Counted from the first letter of the stretch, positions 50,532-60,512 are shown. The stretch is 64,000 nucleotides of DNA from an uncultured Lachnospiraceae bacterium (GCA_902786515.1 CADADA010000001.1:100977-164976); one strand, 5' to 3'. The notes: generated from the sequence alone by a model not told the origin. Made by a program: numbers and translations.

Positions 50532-51941
50532 CTATAACGTATCCGTAAATGCTTTTATCCTGAAATTATACTTAAACATCGAACCATAATCATACCAGTA
50601 TCCATCATATTTTACATAACTCTGATTTTTTGATACATTCGCACTGTAGCTTATCCAATCGTATTCTTCTGTACCGTCAACTCCGATTCTGGATTTCGAC
50701 AAAATCTTTACTACCACAGCATATGTCTGCCCATATTTTAATGTAACTCCTTTTTTAAGCGGAATAGTAACATATCCTGCATCTGTAACCTTTCCTGTCT
50801 GTGCTGACGCTAACATTTTTTTACCGCTTTCAGGGTTTTTCTTATTTTTTACATTTGTATATATCTGTATTGAATACTTCGTATTGTCCGAATATGTACA
50901 AAGTCCGATTGCTTTGAGTTTTTCTTTTTTACCTTTTTTTGCCTTTGCTTTAAATACATTTGCAACTGACATCCCCTTTTCCGTATTGAAAAAGTAATCT
51001 GAAGATGTTCCGTCGTATTGATAGTTATTGTCATACGAAGCGGATTTTTTTACCATATCATATGCCACGGGACCTGCCAGACTGCTATCATAGTAAGATA
51101 TATAGAAATATCCTTTATCTCCTACATCCGTACCATAACTGTTTTTTACAATCCATGCTCCATTTGCCTTTGGAGTATATGCAAAATTCTCCTTACTGTA
51201 ACTGTCATCCCATCCGACTATCGCAACCTCATGATTCTGGTATTCTTCAGTAGGACAATATGCAGCTCCGGTATATTCATTAACATATTTTGTGTCATAG
51301 CACATTCCAACCGCTACCGCACCGTATTTTTTTACTGCCTTTTTTACATCACTCACACTGTAATTGTAATAATGCACATTTTTAACTACATAATCATGAA
51401 CATAACTTAAGCTGTTGGCCGGTGTGGAAGGATATACGGATTTTTTTTCTGTCGTCACTCCTGACCATGTCATCGCAGAAAGGCTTAACGCTGTTCCGTT
51501 ACCGCCTGTATCCAGCCAGTCTGCCTTCAACGGTATATTCTTATCACCTTTGGTATAACCAATCGGGTCCGTCTGTCTGTTATAAAAGAAATATAAAAGC
51601 TGGTTTTCAGATAAATCTATACTCTTACGTGCCAGACCCTTTTTTATCAGGTTACACTCCATGGCCGCTACGGATGCAAACACCCAGCACGAACCGTATT
51701 GCCCCTGTTCTCTTATCTTTGTAACCTTTCCGCTTTTTCTTGGATCATATTTTGCTGAAAACGATGCTCCCTGCTCTGACAGTTCATCATCATAAGAGTC
51801 TATAACAAAGTTTTGCATAGTTCCCGACATCACCGGTCTTTCAGGTTGTGCCGCACTTACTTCTCCCCCGTAACCTAACGGACTACTGCTAAAAGCTATG
51901 GTTAATGCCAGTAATCCGGCTGCAAATTTCATCTTTTTCAC
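50532..51941 (-). CDS. Secreted papain-like (C1A) cysteine protease
   Basis: 469 residues from a GTG at 51941, preferred because the AAGG site sits 9 nt upstream; an ATG at 51950 touches that site and an ATG at 51932 is also possible. A signal peptide (to about residue 30, ending EVSAA) is followed by the C1A domain: Cys in YGSCWVFASVAAMECN, His in YQNHEVAIVGWDDSY, Asn in IVKNSYGTDVGDKGYFYISYYD. A lectin-like beta domain (about 310-469) ends with YVKYDGYWYDYGS, matching the other protease at 32567-34603, but without the fibronectin-like tail. The two are clear paralogues. Confidence 0.88.
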   Translation of the reverse strand: MKKMKFAAGLLALTIAFSSSPLGYGGEVSAAQPERPVMSGTMQNFVIDSYDDELSEQGASFSAKYDPRKSGKVTKIREQGQYGSCWVFASVAAMECNLIKKGLARKSIDLSENQLLYFFYNRQTDPIGYTKGDKNIPLKADWLDTGGNGTALSLSAMTWSGVTTEKKSVYPSTPANSLSYVHDYVVKNVHYYNYSVSDVKKAVKKYGAVAVGMCYDTKYVNEYTGAAYCPTEEYQNHEVAIVGWDDSYSKENFAYTPKANGAWIVKNSYGTDVGDKGYFYISYYDSSLAGPVAYDMVKKSASYDNNYQYDGTSSDYFFNTEKGMSVANVFKAKAKKGKKEKLKAIGLCTYSDNTKYSIQIYTNVKNKKNPESGKKMLASAQTGKVTDAGYVTIPLKKGVTLKYGQTYAVVVKILSKSRIGVDGTEEYDWISYSANVSKNQSYVKYDGYWYDYGSMFKYNFRIKAFTDTL

Positions 51942-51994
51942 ACGCCTCATCCTTTCAAAATCTTATATTCCCATTTTAACATAAATGGGCAAAT

Positions 51995-52834
51995 TTAACT
52001 ACCACAATTTCTGTTAATAATACTTTTATTGATAATAGCCTCGGTCATTTTTATGGCACGTAAGTTTTCCTTTACATCATGCACTCTTACAAATGCCATT
52101 TTTTTTATGACACCTATTACAGTTGTCGCAATTGTTCCTTCCATTCTTTCACTGACCGGTAAATCGAGTGTTATCCCTATCATTGATTTTCTGGAGGTTC
52201 CAAGTAGCACAGGATATCCTAAATCATTCATCATCTCAAGATGATTCATAACTAAAAGATTCTCATCGCAGGACTTCGCAAATCCTATTCCAGGATCCAG
52301 TATTATTTTTTCGTCACGTATACCTGCTTTTTTTGCAATATCAATACACTCCTTCATATCCTGCATTATATCAGGCAAAATATTATCGTATGGATTTTTC
52401 TCTAAATCTCTATTATGCATGAGACAACACGCCGCATCATATTCAGCTACTGTTTCTGCCATTTTCAAATCGTATTTGAAGCCCCATATGTCATTGATTA
52501 AATCTGCTCCTGCACCTAAAGCCGCTCTTGCAACCTTTGATTTGTAAGTATCAATCGATACTGGTATATCGTAATTCTTTTTTATCATTTCGATAACAGG
52601 TACAACTCTATTTATCTCATTTTCATCCGGAATCAGCGTGTATCCCGGTCTGGTCGATTCTCCTCCTACATCAATTATGTCTGCTCCATCCTTTATCATC
52701 TCTTCCACATGTCTCATCGCATCTGAGGCATTGTTAAACTTTCCTCCGTCCGAAAACGAATCCGGAGTCACATTGAGGATTCCCATTACATATGTGTGAT
52801 TTGAAGTGTCAAATTCCTTATTTCCAATTATCAT
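51995..52834 (-). CDS. folP: Dihydropteroate synthase FolP
   Basis: 279 residues. Motifs: YVMGILNVTPDSFSDGGKF, DIIDVGGESTRPGYT, VPVSIDTYKSKVAR, LINDIWGFK, and ILDPGIGFAKS. It joins pABA and the pterin in folate synthesis and is the sulphonamide target. Its start overlaps the end of folC by 17 nt. Other folate genes are not in the window. Confidence 0.94.
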   Translation of the reverse strand: MIIGNKEFDTSNHTYVMGILNVTPDSFSDGGKFNNASDAMRHVEEMIKDGADIIDVGGESTRPGYTLIPDENEINRVVPVIEMIKKNYDIPVSIDTYKSKVARAALGAGADLINDIWGFKYDLKMAETVAEYDAACCLMHNRDLEKNPYDNILPDIMQDMKECIDIAKKAGIRDEKIILDPGIGFAKSCDENLLVMNHLEMMNDLGYPVLLGTSRKSMIGITLDLPVSERMEGTIATTVIGVIKKMAFVRVHDVKENLRAIKMTEAIINKSIINRNCGS

Positions 52835-54113
52835 GCTGCTTAATTACCTTTCGTTTAAATTCTCCTAAATACGACAATGAACCAAATGCGAGTATTACGG
52901 CATTTTCATATTCAGATGTCTTTTTTATCGCCAGCTCAATCGCATTATCAACAGTTTCTGCGTTTTTAACGTTATTTGTTCTCTCTGATATCTTCTGTTT
53001 TAACTTTTCTCCGGACATTGCTCTTGAATTATCCGGAGTCAATGTATATATGTAGGATGCATATCCTAATGTATAATCCATTATTTTGTCAAAATCCTTA
53101 TCCGCAAGAACTCCTATGACATATATAATCTTATATTTGTCTTTTAAGTATAATTCAATGCTTTCTTTTAACCTGCATGCCGCCGGTGGATTGTGTGCCC
53201 CGTCGATATATATAACGGGCGAATCGCAGATTTTTTCAAATCTTCCATGCCATACTGCATTTTCAAGCCCCATCCTTATATCATTTTCTGAAATGTGAAA
53301 TCCTTTGTTTGATAAAATCTCTGAAGCCTCAATTGCGACTGCTGCGTTATCCGGCTGATATGAGCCAAGCAGCTTTATCTTTAATGAATAGTATTTTTTT
53401 CCAGAATATGATTTGTATGAAAATATTGTTTGTTCATCATTGTACTCTGCTTTTACAGAACCTGTAATGATTAAGTCAGCTTTATTTGTCTTTGCCACAC
53501 CGGATACAATGTCAAGAACATCTTTTTTCTGGTGGCAGACAACCACATCTGACTGTTCTTTGATGATTCCCGCTTTGCATGCAGCAATCTCTTCTATGGT
53601 GTTACCAAGAAATGCCATGTGATCCATACCTATGGACATTATCACCGATATAAGCGGATGATTACATACATTAGTTGCATCATCTTTTCCGCCCATCCCT
53701 GTCTCTATCACTGCTATATCACATTTTTTTCTTTCAAAATAATCAAACGCCGCTGCCGTCTCCACTTCAAATGCCGTCGCTGCAATATCTCCTTTTTGTT
53801 CCATTATGAGAGATATTTCTCTTGCGTAATCATCATCAGATATATTCTCTGTCCCGATTCTTATACGCTCGTTATACTCAAATACAGAAGGAGAGTTATA
53901 GACTCCCGTCCTGTATCCTGCTTTCATCAAAATAGACGCCATAAATGCAGTAAATGACCCCTTACCGTTAGTACCGGCAACATGTATAACCGGTACCTTT
54001 TCCTGTGGATTTCCTAAAGTATCCAATATTTTTCTTATACTATCCAGTCCCGGTACTATCCCTTTTTTCATTGTCAGACTGTCTATCAATTCTCTTGCCT
54101 GTGAATAATCCAT
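52818..54113 (-). CDS. folC: Folylpolyglutamate synthase / dihydrofolate synthase FolC
   Basis: 431 residues, Mur ligase-like. The ATP loop IHVAGTNGKGSFTAFMASIL, PSVFEYNERIRIG, ETGMGGKDDATN, DHMAFLGNTIEEIAACKAGI, and IDGAHNPPA are all present. It adds glutamate to folates. Its ATG shares one base with the stop of parC (TAATG), so translation is likely coupled. It is thus expressed with topoisomerase genes. Confidence 0.93.
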   Translation of the reverse strand: MDYSQARELIDSLTMKKGIVPGLDSIRKILDTLGNPQEKVPVIHVAGTNGKGSFTAFMASILMKAGYRTGVYNSPSVFEYNERIRIGTENISDDDYAREISLIMEQKGDIAATAFEVETAAAFDYFERKKCDIAVIETGMGGKDDATNVCNHPLISVIMSIGMDHMAFLGNTIEEIAACKAGIIKEQSDVVVCHQKKDVLDIVSGVAKTNKADLIITGSVKAEYNDEQTIFSYKSYSGKKYYSLKIKLLGSYQPDNAAVAIEASEILSNKGFHISENDIRMGLENAVWHGRFEKICDSPVIYIDGAHNPPAACRLKESIELYLKDKYKIIYVIGVLADKDFDKIMDYTLGYASYIYTLTPDNSRAMSGEKLKQKISERTNNVKNAETVDNAIELAIKKTSEYENAVILAFGSLSYLGEFKRKVIKQHDNWK

Positions 54114-56527
54114 TACTTTCCTCTAACCTTGACTCCTTTTGCTCCACGTTTATTAGTCTTTAAATCCCTTAAGTTTACTTCCTTGCCATTACATTTGACC
54201 ACTTTATTATCTCCCGCATCAATCAGATATACTTTATTAACTAAGTCTTCTTCTTTCAGCCGGATTCCCGTTACACCTATGGCCGCTTTTTTCTTTTCCG
54301 GTATTTCATTCAGATGGAATCTTAAGAATACTCCGTCTTTTGTCTGCAAAACAACTATCAAATCTTCATTTCCTGCCATGCCTGTATCTTCATAATCGTC
54401 AAATATGTCAAAACTCATCTGTCCGTTCTCATCAAGATTTTCGAATGTCATATCATCAGATGAACCTCCTGACATCATAACTGCTTCTTCGAGTTCATTT
54501 ATATTTCCAATAGAAGCATTTGTAAAAGGGCTGTTGTCCGTGATAATCACACTTACTACGTTATCCCCATCCTGTAATTTTGTGGCGGCAATCGTCCTCT
54601 TTGACACATCAAATTCGTTGCCCGATACTATCTTCATCATTCCCTGTGCGGTTGTAAAGAGGAGCTTTTTGTCTTTTGCCATATCACTGCTGCATACAAA
54701 AACAATACTTTCGCCCTTACTGTCATATTTACATAAATTGTCTGCCGGTGTTCCCTTATCTTTAACTTTTACAAAAGGCACGTCCTGCATTTTTATGGTA
54801 TGCATCACACCTGTATCAGTAAAAACGTATACCTTTCCCGTATTCATTACATGGAACACATATTTATTATCATTTTCTACTGATTCGGCATTTCTGTCAT
54901 ACGCCTGACAATCAATAGATTTTGTATACCCAAATCTATCCATCAAAAATACAACTTCCTGTTCAACTATAGGATTTTCCTCGTATACTGCTTCTTTTCC
55001 GTCTATAATATCAGTTTTTCTGGGAACAGCGTATTCTTTTTTTATCTTTAAAAGTTCTTTTTTAATTACCTTTGCCATAGCTTTCCTGTTGGAAAGTATT
55101 TCTTCATAATCAGCAATTCTTGTCAAAATCGCTTCATATTCTTTTTGAAGTGCCAGAATCTCCAAACCTATTAATTTGTATAATCTCAGGTCAAGAATAG
55201 CCTGTGCCTGCTTCTCCGTAAAACTTAAATTGTTTGCGTAGAGCTCTGATTCCTTATGCTTGAATTTTATATTATCTGTCACTCCGTTAATAAGACAGTT
55301 TTTTGCATCTTTAAGACTCTGGCTGCCTCGTAATATTTCGATAATCAAATCAATCATATCACAGGCTTTAATAAGTCCCTCTTTGATTTCCTTCTGCTCA
55401 AGTTCCTTTTTTAAAAGTGTGTTATACTTTCTGGTCTGCAATTCAAATTGAAAATTCACGTTATGTCTGATAATTCCCTTGAGGCCAAGCACCTCCGGTT
55501 TTTTATCTGCTATTGTAAGCATATTAACGCCAAAAGTATCCTCAAGCCTTGTTTTCTTATAAAGCATGTTCTCAAGTTTATTAATGTCGGCGTTTTTCTT
55601 AAGCTCGAGCACTATTCGGATTCCGTCTTTATCTGACTGATTCGATACATCCACGATATCCTGTGTCTTTTTACTTTCTATCAATCCAACCACATCAGAT
55701 ATAAATTTACTGATATTCGCACCAATCATTGTATACGGTATCTCCGTAATAATCAGCTTGTCCCTGTCAGAACGATTCTTTCCCGGCTCAAAATGCAGTT
55801 TTCCTCTTAACTTTATCTTTCCTGTACCAGTCTCATATATCTCCGGCAGTTCACTTTTATTAACAACAATACCGCCTGTAGGAAAATCAGGTCCTTTTAC
55901 GTATTCCATCAAACCTTGTGTCGTAATATCATTGTTATCCATATAGGCTATTACAGCATCAATAACTTCTGATAGATTATGCGTAGGAATACTGGTAGTC
56001 ATACCGACTGCAATACCCTCTGCTCCGTTAATAAGCACGTTTGGAACTCTTACCGGAAGAACCTCCGGCTCCTTCTCTGTCTCATCAAAATTCGGAACAA
56101 AATCCACAACATCTTTATCCAAATCTGCAAGATATACATCCTGAGTGAATTTTTTAAGTTTTGCTTCCGTATATCGCATGGCGGCGGCTCCGTCGCCTTC
56201 TATGGAACCAAAGTTACCATGGCCATCAACTAACGCCATTCCCTTCTTGAAATCCTGTTCCAATACAACAAGAGCTTCATATATGGAGCTGTCTCCATGG
56301 GGATGATATTTACCCATCGTGTCCCCTACTATACGCGCTGATTTTCTATGTGGTTTATCATAATTCAGACCGAGCTGGTCCATCGCATATAATACACGTC
56401 TCTGCACGGGCTTTAAGCCATCCCTTACATCAGGAACGGCTCTTTGACAAATAACACTCATAGAGTAATCAATATATGATTTTTGCATTACATCAGAATA
56501 TTCTGATGACAATATCTGTTCCGCCAT
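54113..56527 (-). CDS. parC: Type IIA DNA topoisomerase subunit A, probably topoisomerase IV ParC
   Basis: 804 residues. The breakage-reunion domain has the active-site region [10 protein letters not shown] and the quinolone region [14 protein letters not shown] with Ser and Glu at the usual resistance positions, that is the sensitive type. [29 protein letters not shown] and the coiled-coil gate are conserved. The C-terminal beta-propeller does not show a clear GyrA box (QRRGGKG); only NKRGAKG occurs at the extreme end. With a GyrB-type gene directly upstream and folC downstream, rather than dnaA/recF, topoisomerase IV is the better call; gyrase is not excluded. Confidence 0.85.
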   Translation of the reverse strand: MAEQILSSEYSDVMQKSYIDYSMSVICQRAVPDVRDGLKPVQRRVLYAMDQLGLNYDKPHRKSARIVGDTMGKYHPHGDSSIYEALVVLEQDFKKGMALVDGHGNFGSIEGDGAAAMRYTEAKLKKFTQDVYLADLDKDVVDFVPNFDETEKEPEVLPVRVPNVLINGAEGIAVGMTTSIPTHNLSEVIDAVIAYMDNNDITTQGLMEYVKGPDFPTGGIVVNKSELPEIYETGTGKIKLRGKLHFEPGKNRSDRDKLIITEIPYTMIGANISKFISDVVGLIESKKTQDIVDVSNQSDKDGIRIVLELKKNADINKLENMLYKKTRLEDTFGVNMLTIADKKPEVLGLKGIIRHNVNFQFELQTRKYNTLLKKELEQKEIKEGLIKACDMIDLIIEILRGSQSLKDAKNCLINGVTDNIKFKHKESELYANNLSFTEKQAQAILDLRLYKLIGLEILALQKEYEAILTRIADYEEILSNRKAMAKVIKKELLKIKKEYAVPRKTDIIDGKEAVYEENPIVEQEVVFLMDRFGYTKSIDCQAYDRNAESVENDNKYVFHVMNTGKVYVFTDTGVMHTIKMQDVPFVKVKDKGTPADNLCKYDSKGESIVFVCSSDMAKDKKLLFTTAQGMMKIVSGNEFDVSKRTIAATKLQDGDNVVSVIITDNSPFTNASIGNINELEEAVMMSGGSSDDMTFENLDENGQMSFDIFDDYEDTGMAGNEDLIVVLQTKDGVFLRFHLNEIPEKKKAAIGVTGIRLKEEDLVNKVYLIDAGDNKVVKCNGKEVNLRDLKTNKRGAKGVKVRGK

Positions 56528-56563
56528 ATTCTAAAATCCTTTCTGAAATTTTATATCAACATC

Positions 56564-58483
56564 TTATAAATCCAACTCAGCATCACCGGCATGGTCATGG
56601 ATAAAACTCCTTCTCGGAGCAACATCAGAACCCATAAGCATGCTTGTAACTTCTGACGCCATCATACCATCTTCAATCTCTACGCGCTTTAAAATACGTG
56701 TCTCAGGATTCAAAGTCGTTTCCCAAAGCTGCTCCGCATCCATTTCTCCAAGACCTTTGTATCTTTGCAGGTTAAATGAAGTGTGCGTTTTTCTATATTT
56801 TTCCAATGCTTTGTCATCATAAAGATACTCCTCCCGCCCTTTTTTAGGAATCGCCTTATATAATGGCGGCATCGCAAGATATACATGTCCCTGATGAATC
56901 AGTTCCGGCATAAATCGATAAAAGAAAGTCAGTAATAACGTTGAAATATGAGCACCATCAACATCAGCATCTGTCATGATAACGATCTTATTGTACTTTA
57001 ACTTTGAAATATCAAAATCATTACCGTATCCTTCTGAAAATCCACATCCAAATGCGCTTATCATCGTCTTAATCTCTGCATTGGCAAGCACTTTATCCAT
57101 CGATGCCTTCTCAACATTTAATATCTTTCCTCTGATAGGAAGTATCGCCTGGGTATTTCTGTCTCTGGCCTTCTTCGCTGAACCTCCCGCCGAATCTCCC
57201 TCTACTATGAACACTTCACATTCTTCCGGATTCCTGCTGACACAGTTCGCAAGCTTTCCGTTACTATCTATAGAAAACTTTGGTTTTTCTAATAGATTTG
57301 TCTTTGCCTTTTCTTCTGCCTTTCTAATCTTTGCTGACTTTTCAGCACAGCTTATCACAGTCTTTAAATCATCGATATTCTTATCAAAGTATAACTGTAT
57401 TTCTTCTCCTGTAACTTCGGAGGTAACCTTTCCCGCATCCGGATTATCCAGTTTTGTCTTAGTCTGTCCTTCAAATCTCGGGTCAGGATGCTTAACTGCA
57501 ACAACGGCTGTCATTCCATTTCTGACATCCATACCGGTAAAATTACTGTCTTTATCTTTCAATATGCCTAACTCTCTTGCATATTGGTTAATAATCGTAG
57601 TAAACTTAGTCTTAAATCCGGTAATGTGCGTTCCGCCTTCCTGTGTATAGATATTGTTACAAAATCCCATGATATTTTCCTGAAATTCATTGATAAACTG
57701 AAATGCAGCTTCAACTTCTATTCCATCTATTGAACGCTTAAAATATATAACATCATGCATGGTCTCTTTATCTTTGTTAAGATTCCTTACATATGCCTTG
57801 ATACCATCCGGCTCATGATATACTTTTTCCTGTTCTTCCGAAAATCTCTTGTTTTCAAAATGAATCGTCAGCTCCGGATTCAGGTATGCAGTCTCGTGGA
57901 GCCTGCTCTTTATCGCATCCGCTTTAAAATATGTCTTTTCAAATATCTCATCATCAGGTAAAAATCTTACCGTTGTTCCTGTATCTTTTTTTGCACAGGT
58001 TCCAATCTCTTTGAGCGGATACATAACTTTTCCACGCTCATACCTCTGCATATATACTTTACCATCAACCTTTATAGTAACTTCAAGCCATTCTGAAAGA
58101 GCATTTACCACTGAAGCACCTACTCCGTGAAGGCCTCCAGATATCTTGTATCCACCGTCACCGAATTTTCCGCCGGCATGCAAAACCGTAAAAACTACTT
58201 CCACTGCAGGTAGTCCTGCCTTTTCGTTGATTCCAACCGGAATTCCCCTACCATTATCACTAATCACTGCTGTTCCGTCTTTTTCCAATGTAACGCTAAT
58301 CTCACTGCAGTGACCTGCTAAATGTTCATCAACAGAATTATCTACTATCTCATATATTAAATGATTCAATCCCTTTGTAGATACACTTCCGATGTACATT
58401 CCCGGTCTTTTTCTGACAGCTTCCAATCCCTCCAATATAGAAATACTATTGGCATCATATTGCTTTGTTACTTCACCTGACAT
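56564..58483 (-). CDS. parE: Type IIA DNA topoisomerase subunit B, probably topoisomerase IV ParE
   Basis: 639 residues. GHKL ATPase motifs: YEIVDNSVDEHLAG, VISDNGRGIPVG, GGLHGVGASVVNAL; TOPRIM motifs: FIVEGDSAGGSAKKARDR and IVIMTDADVDGAHI; C-terminal RYKGLGEMDAEQLWETT. No large insert, as expected for Gram-positive subunits. AGAGAGG precedes the ATG. It heads a parE-parC-folC-folP operon with a consensus promoter and a LexA-type box, in line with parE/parC of Bacillus belonging to the SOS regulon. Confidence 0.87.
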   Translation of the reverse strand: MSGEVTKQYDANSISILEGLEAVRKRPGMYIGSVSTKGLNHLIYEIVDNSVDEHLAGHCSEISVTLEKDGTAVISDNGRGIPVGINEKAGLPAVEVVFTVLHAGGKFGDGGYKISGGLHGVGASVVNALSEWLEVTIKVDGKVYMQRYERGKVMYPLKEIGTCAKKDTGTTVRFLPDDEIFEKTYFKADAIKSRLHETAYLNPELTIHFENKRFSEEQEKVYHEPDGIKAYVRNLNKDKETMHDVIYFKRSIDGIEVEAAFQFINEFQENIMGFCNNIYTQEGGTHITGFKTKFTTIINQYARELGILKDKDSNFTGMDVRNGMTAVVAVKHPDPRFEGQTKTKLDNPDAGKVTSEVTGEEIQLYFDKNIDDLKTVISCAEKSAKIRKAEEKAKTNLLEKPKFSIDSNGKLANCVSRNPEECEVFIVEGDSAGGSAKKARDRNTQAILPIRGKILNVEKASMDKVLANAEIKTMISAFGCGFSEGYGNDFDISKLKYNKIVIMTDADVDGAHISTLLLTFFYRFMPELIHQGHVYLAMPPLYKAIPKKGREEYLYDDKALEKYRKTHTSFNLQRYKGLGEMDAEQLWETTLNPETRILKRVEIEDGMMASEVTSMLMGSDVAPRRSFIHDHAGDAELDL

Positions 58484-58500
58484 ACTAATTCCTCTCTTTT

Positions 58501-58514
58501 AGAACGTTTGTTCG
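58501..58514 (-). promoter_or_regulatory. LexA (SOS) box before parE
   Basis: The minus strand reads CGAACAAACGTTCT, matching the Gram-positive LexA/DinR consensus CGAACRNRYGTTYC at 13 of 14 positions. It begins 4 nt after the -10 box and covers the expected start point. Confidence 0.75.
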
Positions 58515-58517
58515 TTT

Positions 58518-58546
58518 ATTTTAACACTTTAAAAATCTTCTGTCAA
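58518..58546 (-). promoter_or_regulatory. Promoter of the parE-parC-folC-folP operon
   Basis: TTGACA (58546-58541) and TAAAAT (58523-58518) with a 17-nt spacer on the minus strand, directly upstream of the LexA-type box. Confidence 0.82.
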
Positions 58547-58549
58547 ATT

Positions 58550-59203
58550 CTATTTAAGATTTTTTCTTAATAACCATTCCTCATTTTCCAAATGTGAATA
58601 ATCATTGATTTGTTCGATATAATACCTTTGACTTTCTGTATTATAGTTCAATCTTGTTATACTTGTATTTTCAAAACACTTCGCAAATAGCAGCCTTTTT
58701 TCCTGCGGCAGACCTATAACTCCTGCCAAAAGACTTCTTATCGTTCCACCATGTGTTACCACTAATACATTTTCGATATCATTTTTCACGGCTTTATCTA
58801 CAATGTCTTCTATGGCTGCAAAAGCTCTTGCAAAAAGTTGTTTTCCATTTTCTCCCCCAGGAAAAGGAATGTCCTTTTCATACTTGTCCCTTTCTTTTAA
58901 AAAATCCGCATATTTTTCTTTTATAACACTATCTTCTAATCCTGTCAAATCTCCAAAATCAATTTCGCGAAGTTCAGTATAAATATGATGACTGACTTTT
59001 GTATATTGATTCACGATGGATGCTGTCTCTACAGCCCGGGTAAGATCACTCGAATACACTGCCCCTATATTCATGTTTTGTACTCTTTTTCCAAGCAGCT
59101 CTGACTGTCTTATGCCTGCTTCATCAAGCGGCACATTTACATTACATAACCTGCTGCTCTGTCTTCCGTGTCTTATTAAATATATGCCTATATTCTTTTT
59201 CAT
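58550..59203 (-). CDS. Histidine phosphatase family protein (phosphoglycerate mutase-like)
   Basis: 217 residues. The catalytic LIRHGRQSS at the N-terminus, the SDLTRAVETA segment and the second His in VVTHGGTIRSLLAG define the superfamily. TELREIDFGDLTGLE is typical of the CobC/GpmB-like branch, which contains many phosphatases with small substrates. It lies 16 nt after the acetyltransferase gene and is probably cotranscribed. GGAGG precedes the ATG. The substrate is unknown. Confidence 0.87.
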   Translation of the reverse strand: MKKNIGIYLIRHGRQSSRLCNVNVPLDEAGIRQSELLGKRVQNMNIGAVYSSDLTRAVETASIVNQYTKVSHHIYTELREIDFGDLTGLEDSVIKEKYADFLKERDKYEKDIPFPGGENGKQLFARAFAAIEDIVDKAVKNDIENVLVVTHGGTIRSLLAGVIGLPQEKRLLFAKCFENTSITRLNYNTESQRYYIEQINDYSHLENEEWLLRKNLK

Positions 59204-59219
59204 GGCTGCCTCCTATATT

Positions 59220-59636
59220 TTATCGAAGATATTGAATCATACCGGGACCGAGTGAATCTGTTGGTCTTGAAATAAAATCAAATTTCTTATAAAACTCTTC
59301 TCTTCCTTTTGCACACATCAGACATAACATTATCTCCGTATCCGGCTCCTTTGTTTCTTTTACATATCGAATCAGTCTTTCCAAAACCAGTCTTCCTATA
59401 CCGGACTTTTGAACATCAGGTTTAACCACCAAATCCTGTATATAATCTATCACAACGCCGTCTCCAACTATCCGTCCCATTCCAACCGGTTCACCATTCA
59501 TGTAGGCTACCACATTAAACAGGCTTCTTTTTATGGCATTCTCCGCCTGATTCTCTGACAGTTTTTTCCAGTTCACTGATTCTCTGAGCTTTAAATATGT
59601 ATCTGTGTCTAATATATTTTCTCTTAATTCTATCAC
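59220..59636 (-). CDS. GNAT family N-acetyltransferase
   Basis: 138 residues from a GTG at 59636, which follows GAGGAAA at good spacing; an ATG at 59651 has almost no ribosome binding site. The acetyl-CoA-binding motif V-x-x-x-x-Q-x-x-G-I-G appears as VKPDVQKSGIGRLVLERL, followed by AKGREEFYKKFDFISRP. The start IELRENI-TDTYLKLRESVNW is shared by a group of small clostridial acetyltransferases. The substrate is unknown. Confidence 0.85.
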   Translation of the reverse strand: MIELRENILDTDTYLKLRESVNWKKLSENQAENAIKRSLFNVVAYMNGEPVGMGRIVGDGVVIDYIQDLVVKPDVQKSGIGRLVLERLIRYVKETKEPDTEIMLCLMCAKGREEFYKKFDFISRPTDSLGPGMIQYLR

Positions 59637-59812
59637 AAGAAATTTCCTCATTTCTTTTAATCATTATCATTCTCGCATGAGAAACAGTATAGCATATATT
59701 TTTTTTTTATGAAAGATAATTTTCAATAAATACACATTTATAATCTTATTATGACATTACTGCACAATAATGATGATAAATTTTATTATCATGACATTTT
59801 TTAACAAAAAAG

Positions 59813-59841
59813 TTGCATGAAAAAATATATTATGCTACACT
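59813..59841 (+). promoter_or_regulatory. Possible promoter of the small secreted protein gene
   Basis: TTGCAT (59813-59818) and TACACT (59836-59841) are 17 nt apart, about 75 nt before the ATG, in a 281-nt AT-rich gap between divergent genes. A second candidate -10 (TATAAT, 59856-59861) lies downstream with a poor -35. Confidence 0.5.
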
Positions 59842-59843
59842 AT

Positions 59844-59878
59844 CCATTGCATTGTTATAATATAAAACGATGCAATGG
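59844..59878 (+). promoter_or_regulatory. Inverted repeat in the leader of the secreted protein gene
   Basis: CCATTGCAT (59844-59852) and ATGCAATGG (59870-59878) form perfect 9-bp arms around 17 nt that contain TATAAT. It could be an operator or a 5' leader hairpin. It ends 40 nt before the ATG. Confidence 0.5.
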
Positions 59879-59917
59879 AGATTCCAAGAGTACATAAATA
59901 AAAAACGGAGGATATTT

Positions 59918-60445
59918 ATGAAGAATACGTTAAAAAAAGCAATTGGAGGACTAATGATAATCATATTGTTAATAAGCGGATTATCAACATCAACACTCCA
60001 GGTACAGGCAGCATCTAAAATGACAAAAGCAGACTTTACAAAATCTTATGGTACATACAAAATAAACTTTATTAAATCTTACAAAGATTATCCATGCAGT
60101 TTTTCTTATTTCAGTCTTCTTTACCAAATTAACCAGCCGGGTAAATTATTCAGAACTAAGAGGAATATTACTTTAAATGATACAAAAAAAGCTGTAGTAA
60201 AAGCATATGGAAAAACTAAGTTCAAGAAAGTAAATATTAAAAAAGATAATTTTTATTATATACTTAAAAGCAAAAATTATTCTACTCAGTCAAAATTAGT
60301 TAAATCATCAAAAACATATGCTGATTATAAATGTAAAGTCGGTAAAGATATGTACACATTGAGATTTTATTTTGATAAGAATAAAAAAGTCCAGGTTATT
60401 GTTTATTTGAAGAATTATTCATACTTCAAGCAGGCTAAATGGTAA
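59918..60445 (+). CDS. Small secreted basic protein
   Basis: 175 residues from the ATG at 59918, with CGGAGG upstream. A typical signal peptide (about 1-31, Lys-rich start, hydrophobic core GLMIIILLISGL, ending VQAAS) precedes a mature protein rich in Lys, Tyr and Phe with alternating strands (YKCKVGKDMYTLRFYFDKNKKVQVIVYL). No Cys pairs, anchor motif or known domain is visible. The high Lys and Tyr content suggests wall association. It stands alone with its own promoter region and terminator. Confidence 0.8.
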   Translation: MKNTLKKAIGGLMIIILLISGLSTSTLQVQAASKMTKADFTKSYGTYKINFIKSYKDYPCSFSYFSLLYQINQPGKLFRTKRNITLNDTKKAVVKAYGKTKFKKVNIKKDNFYYILKSKNYSTQSKLVKSSKTYADYKCKVGKDMYTLRFYFDKNKKVQVIVYLKNYSYFKQAKW

Positions 60446-60459
60446 TAATCAGATTTGTA

Positions 60460-60486
60460 AAAGAGGAGCGTTGCTCCTCTTTTTTT
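60460..60486 (+). terminator. Bidirectional terminator between convergent genes
   Basis: AGAGGAGC (60462-60469) and GCTCCTCT (60473-60480) close a 3-nt loop, with a T-run after it on the plus strand and A-run before it. It serves the secreted protein gene and possibly the ABC operon. Confidence 0.88.
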
Positions 60487-60512
60487 CACCCTGCCCATGT
60501 AAACATATTTCA

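Noticed and set aside
54113..58483. Calling the pair gyrA/gyrB of the origin region
   Set aside because: There is no dnaA, dnaN or recF nearby, no clear GyrA box, and the LexA-controlled pair with folC fits topoisomerase IV better; gyrase is not fully excluded.
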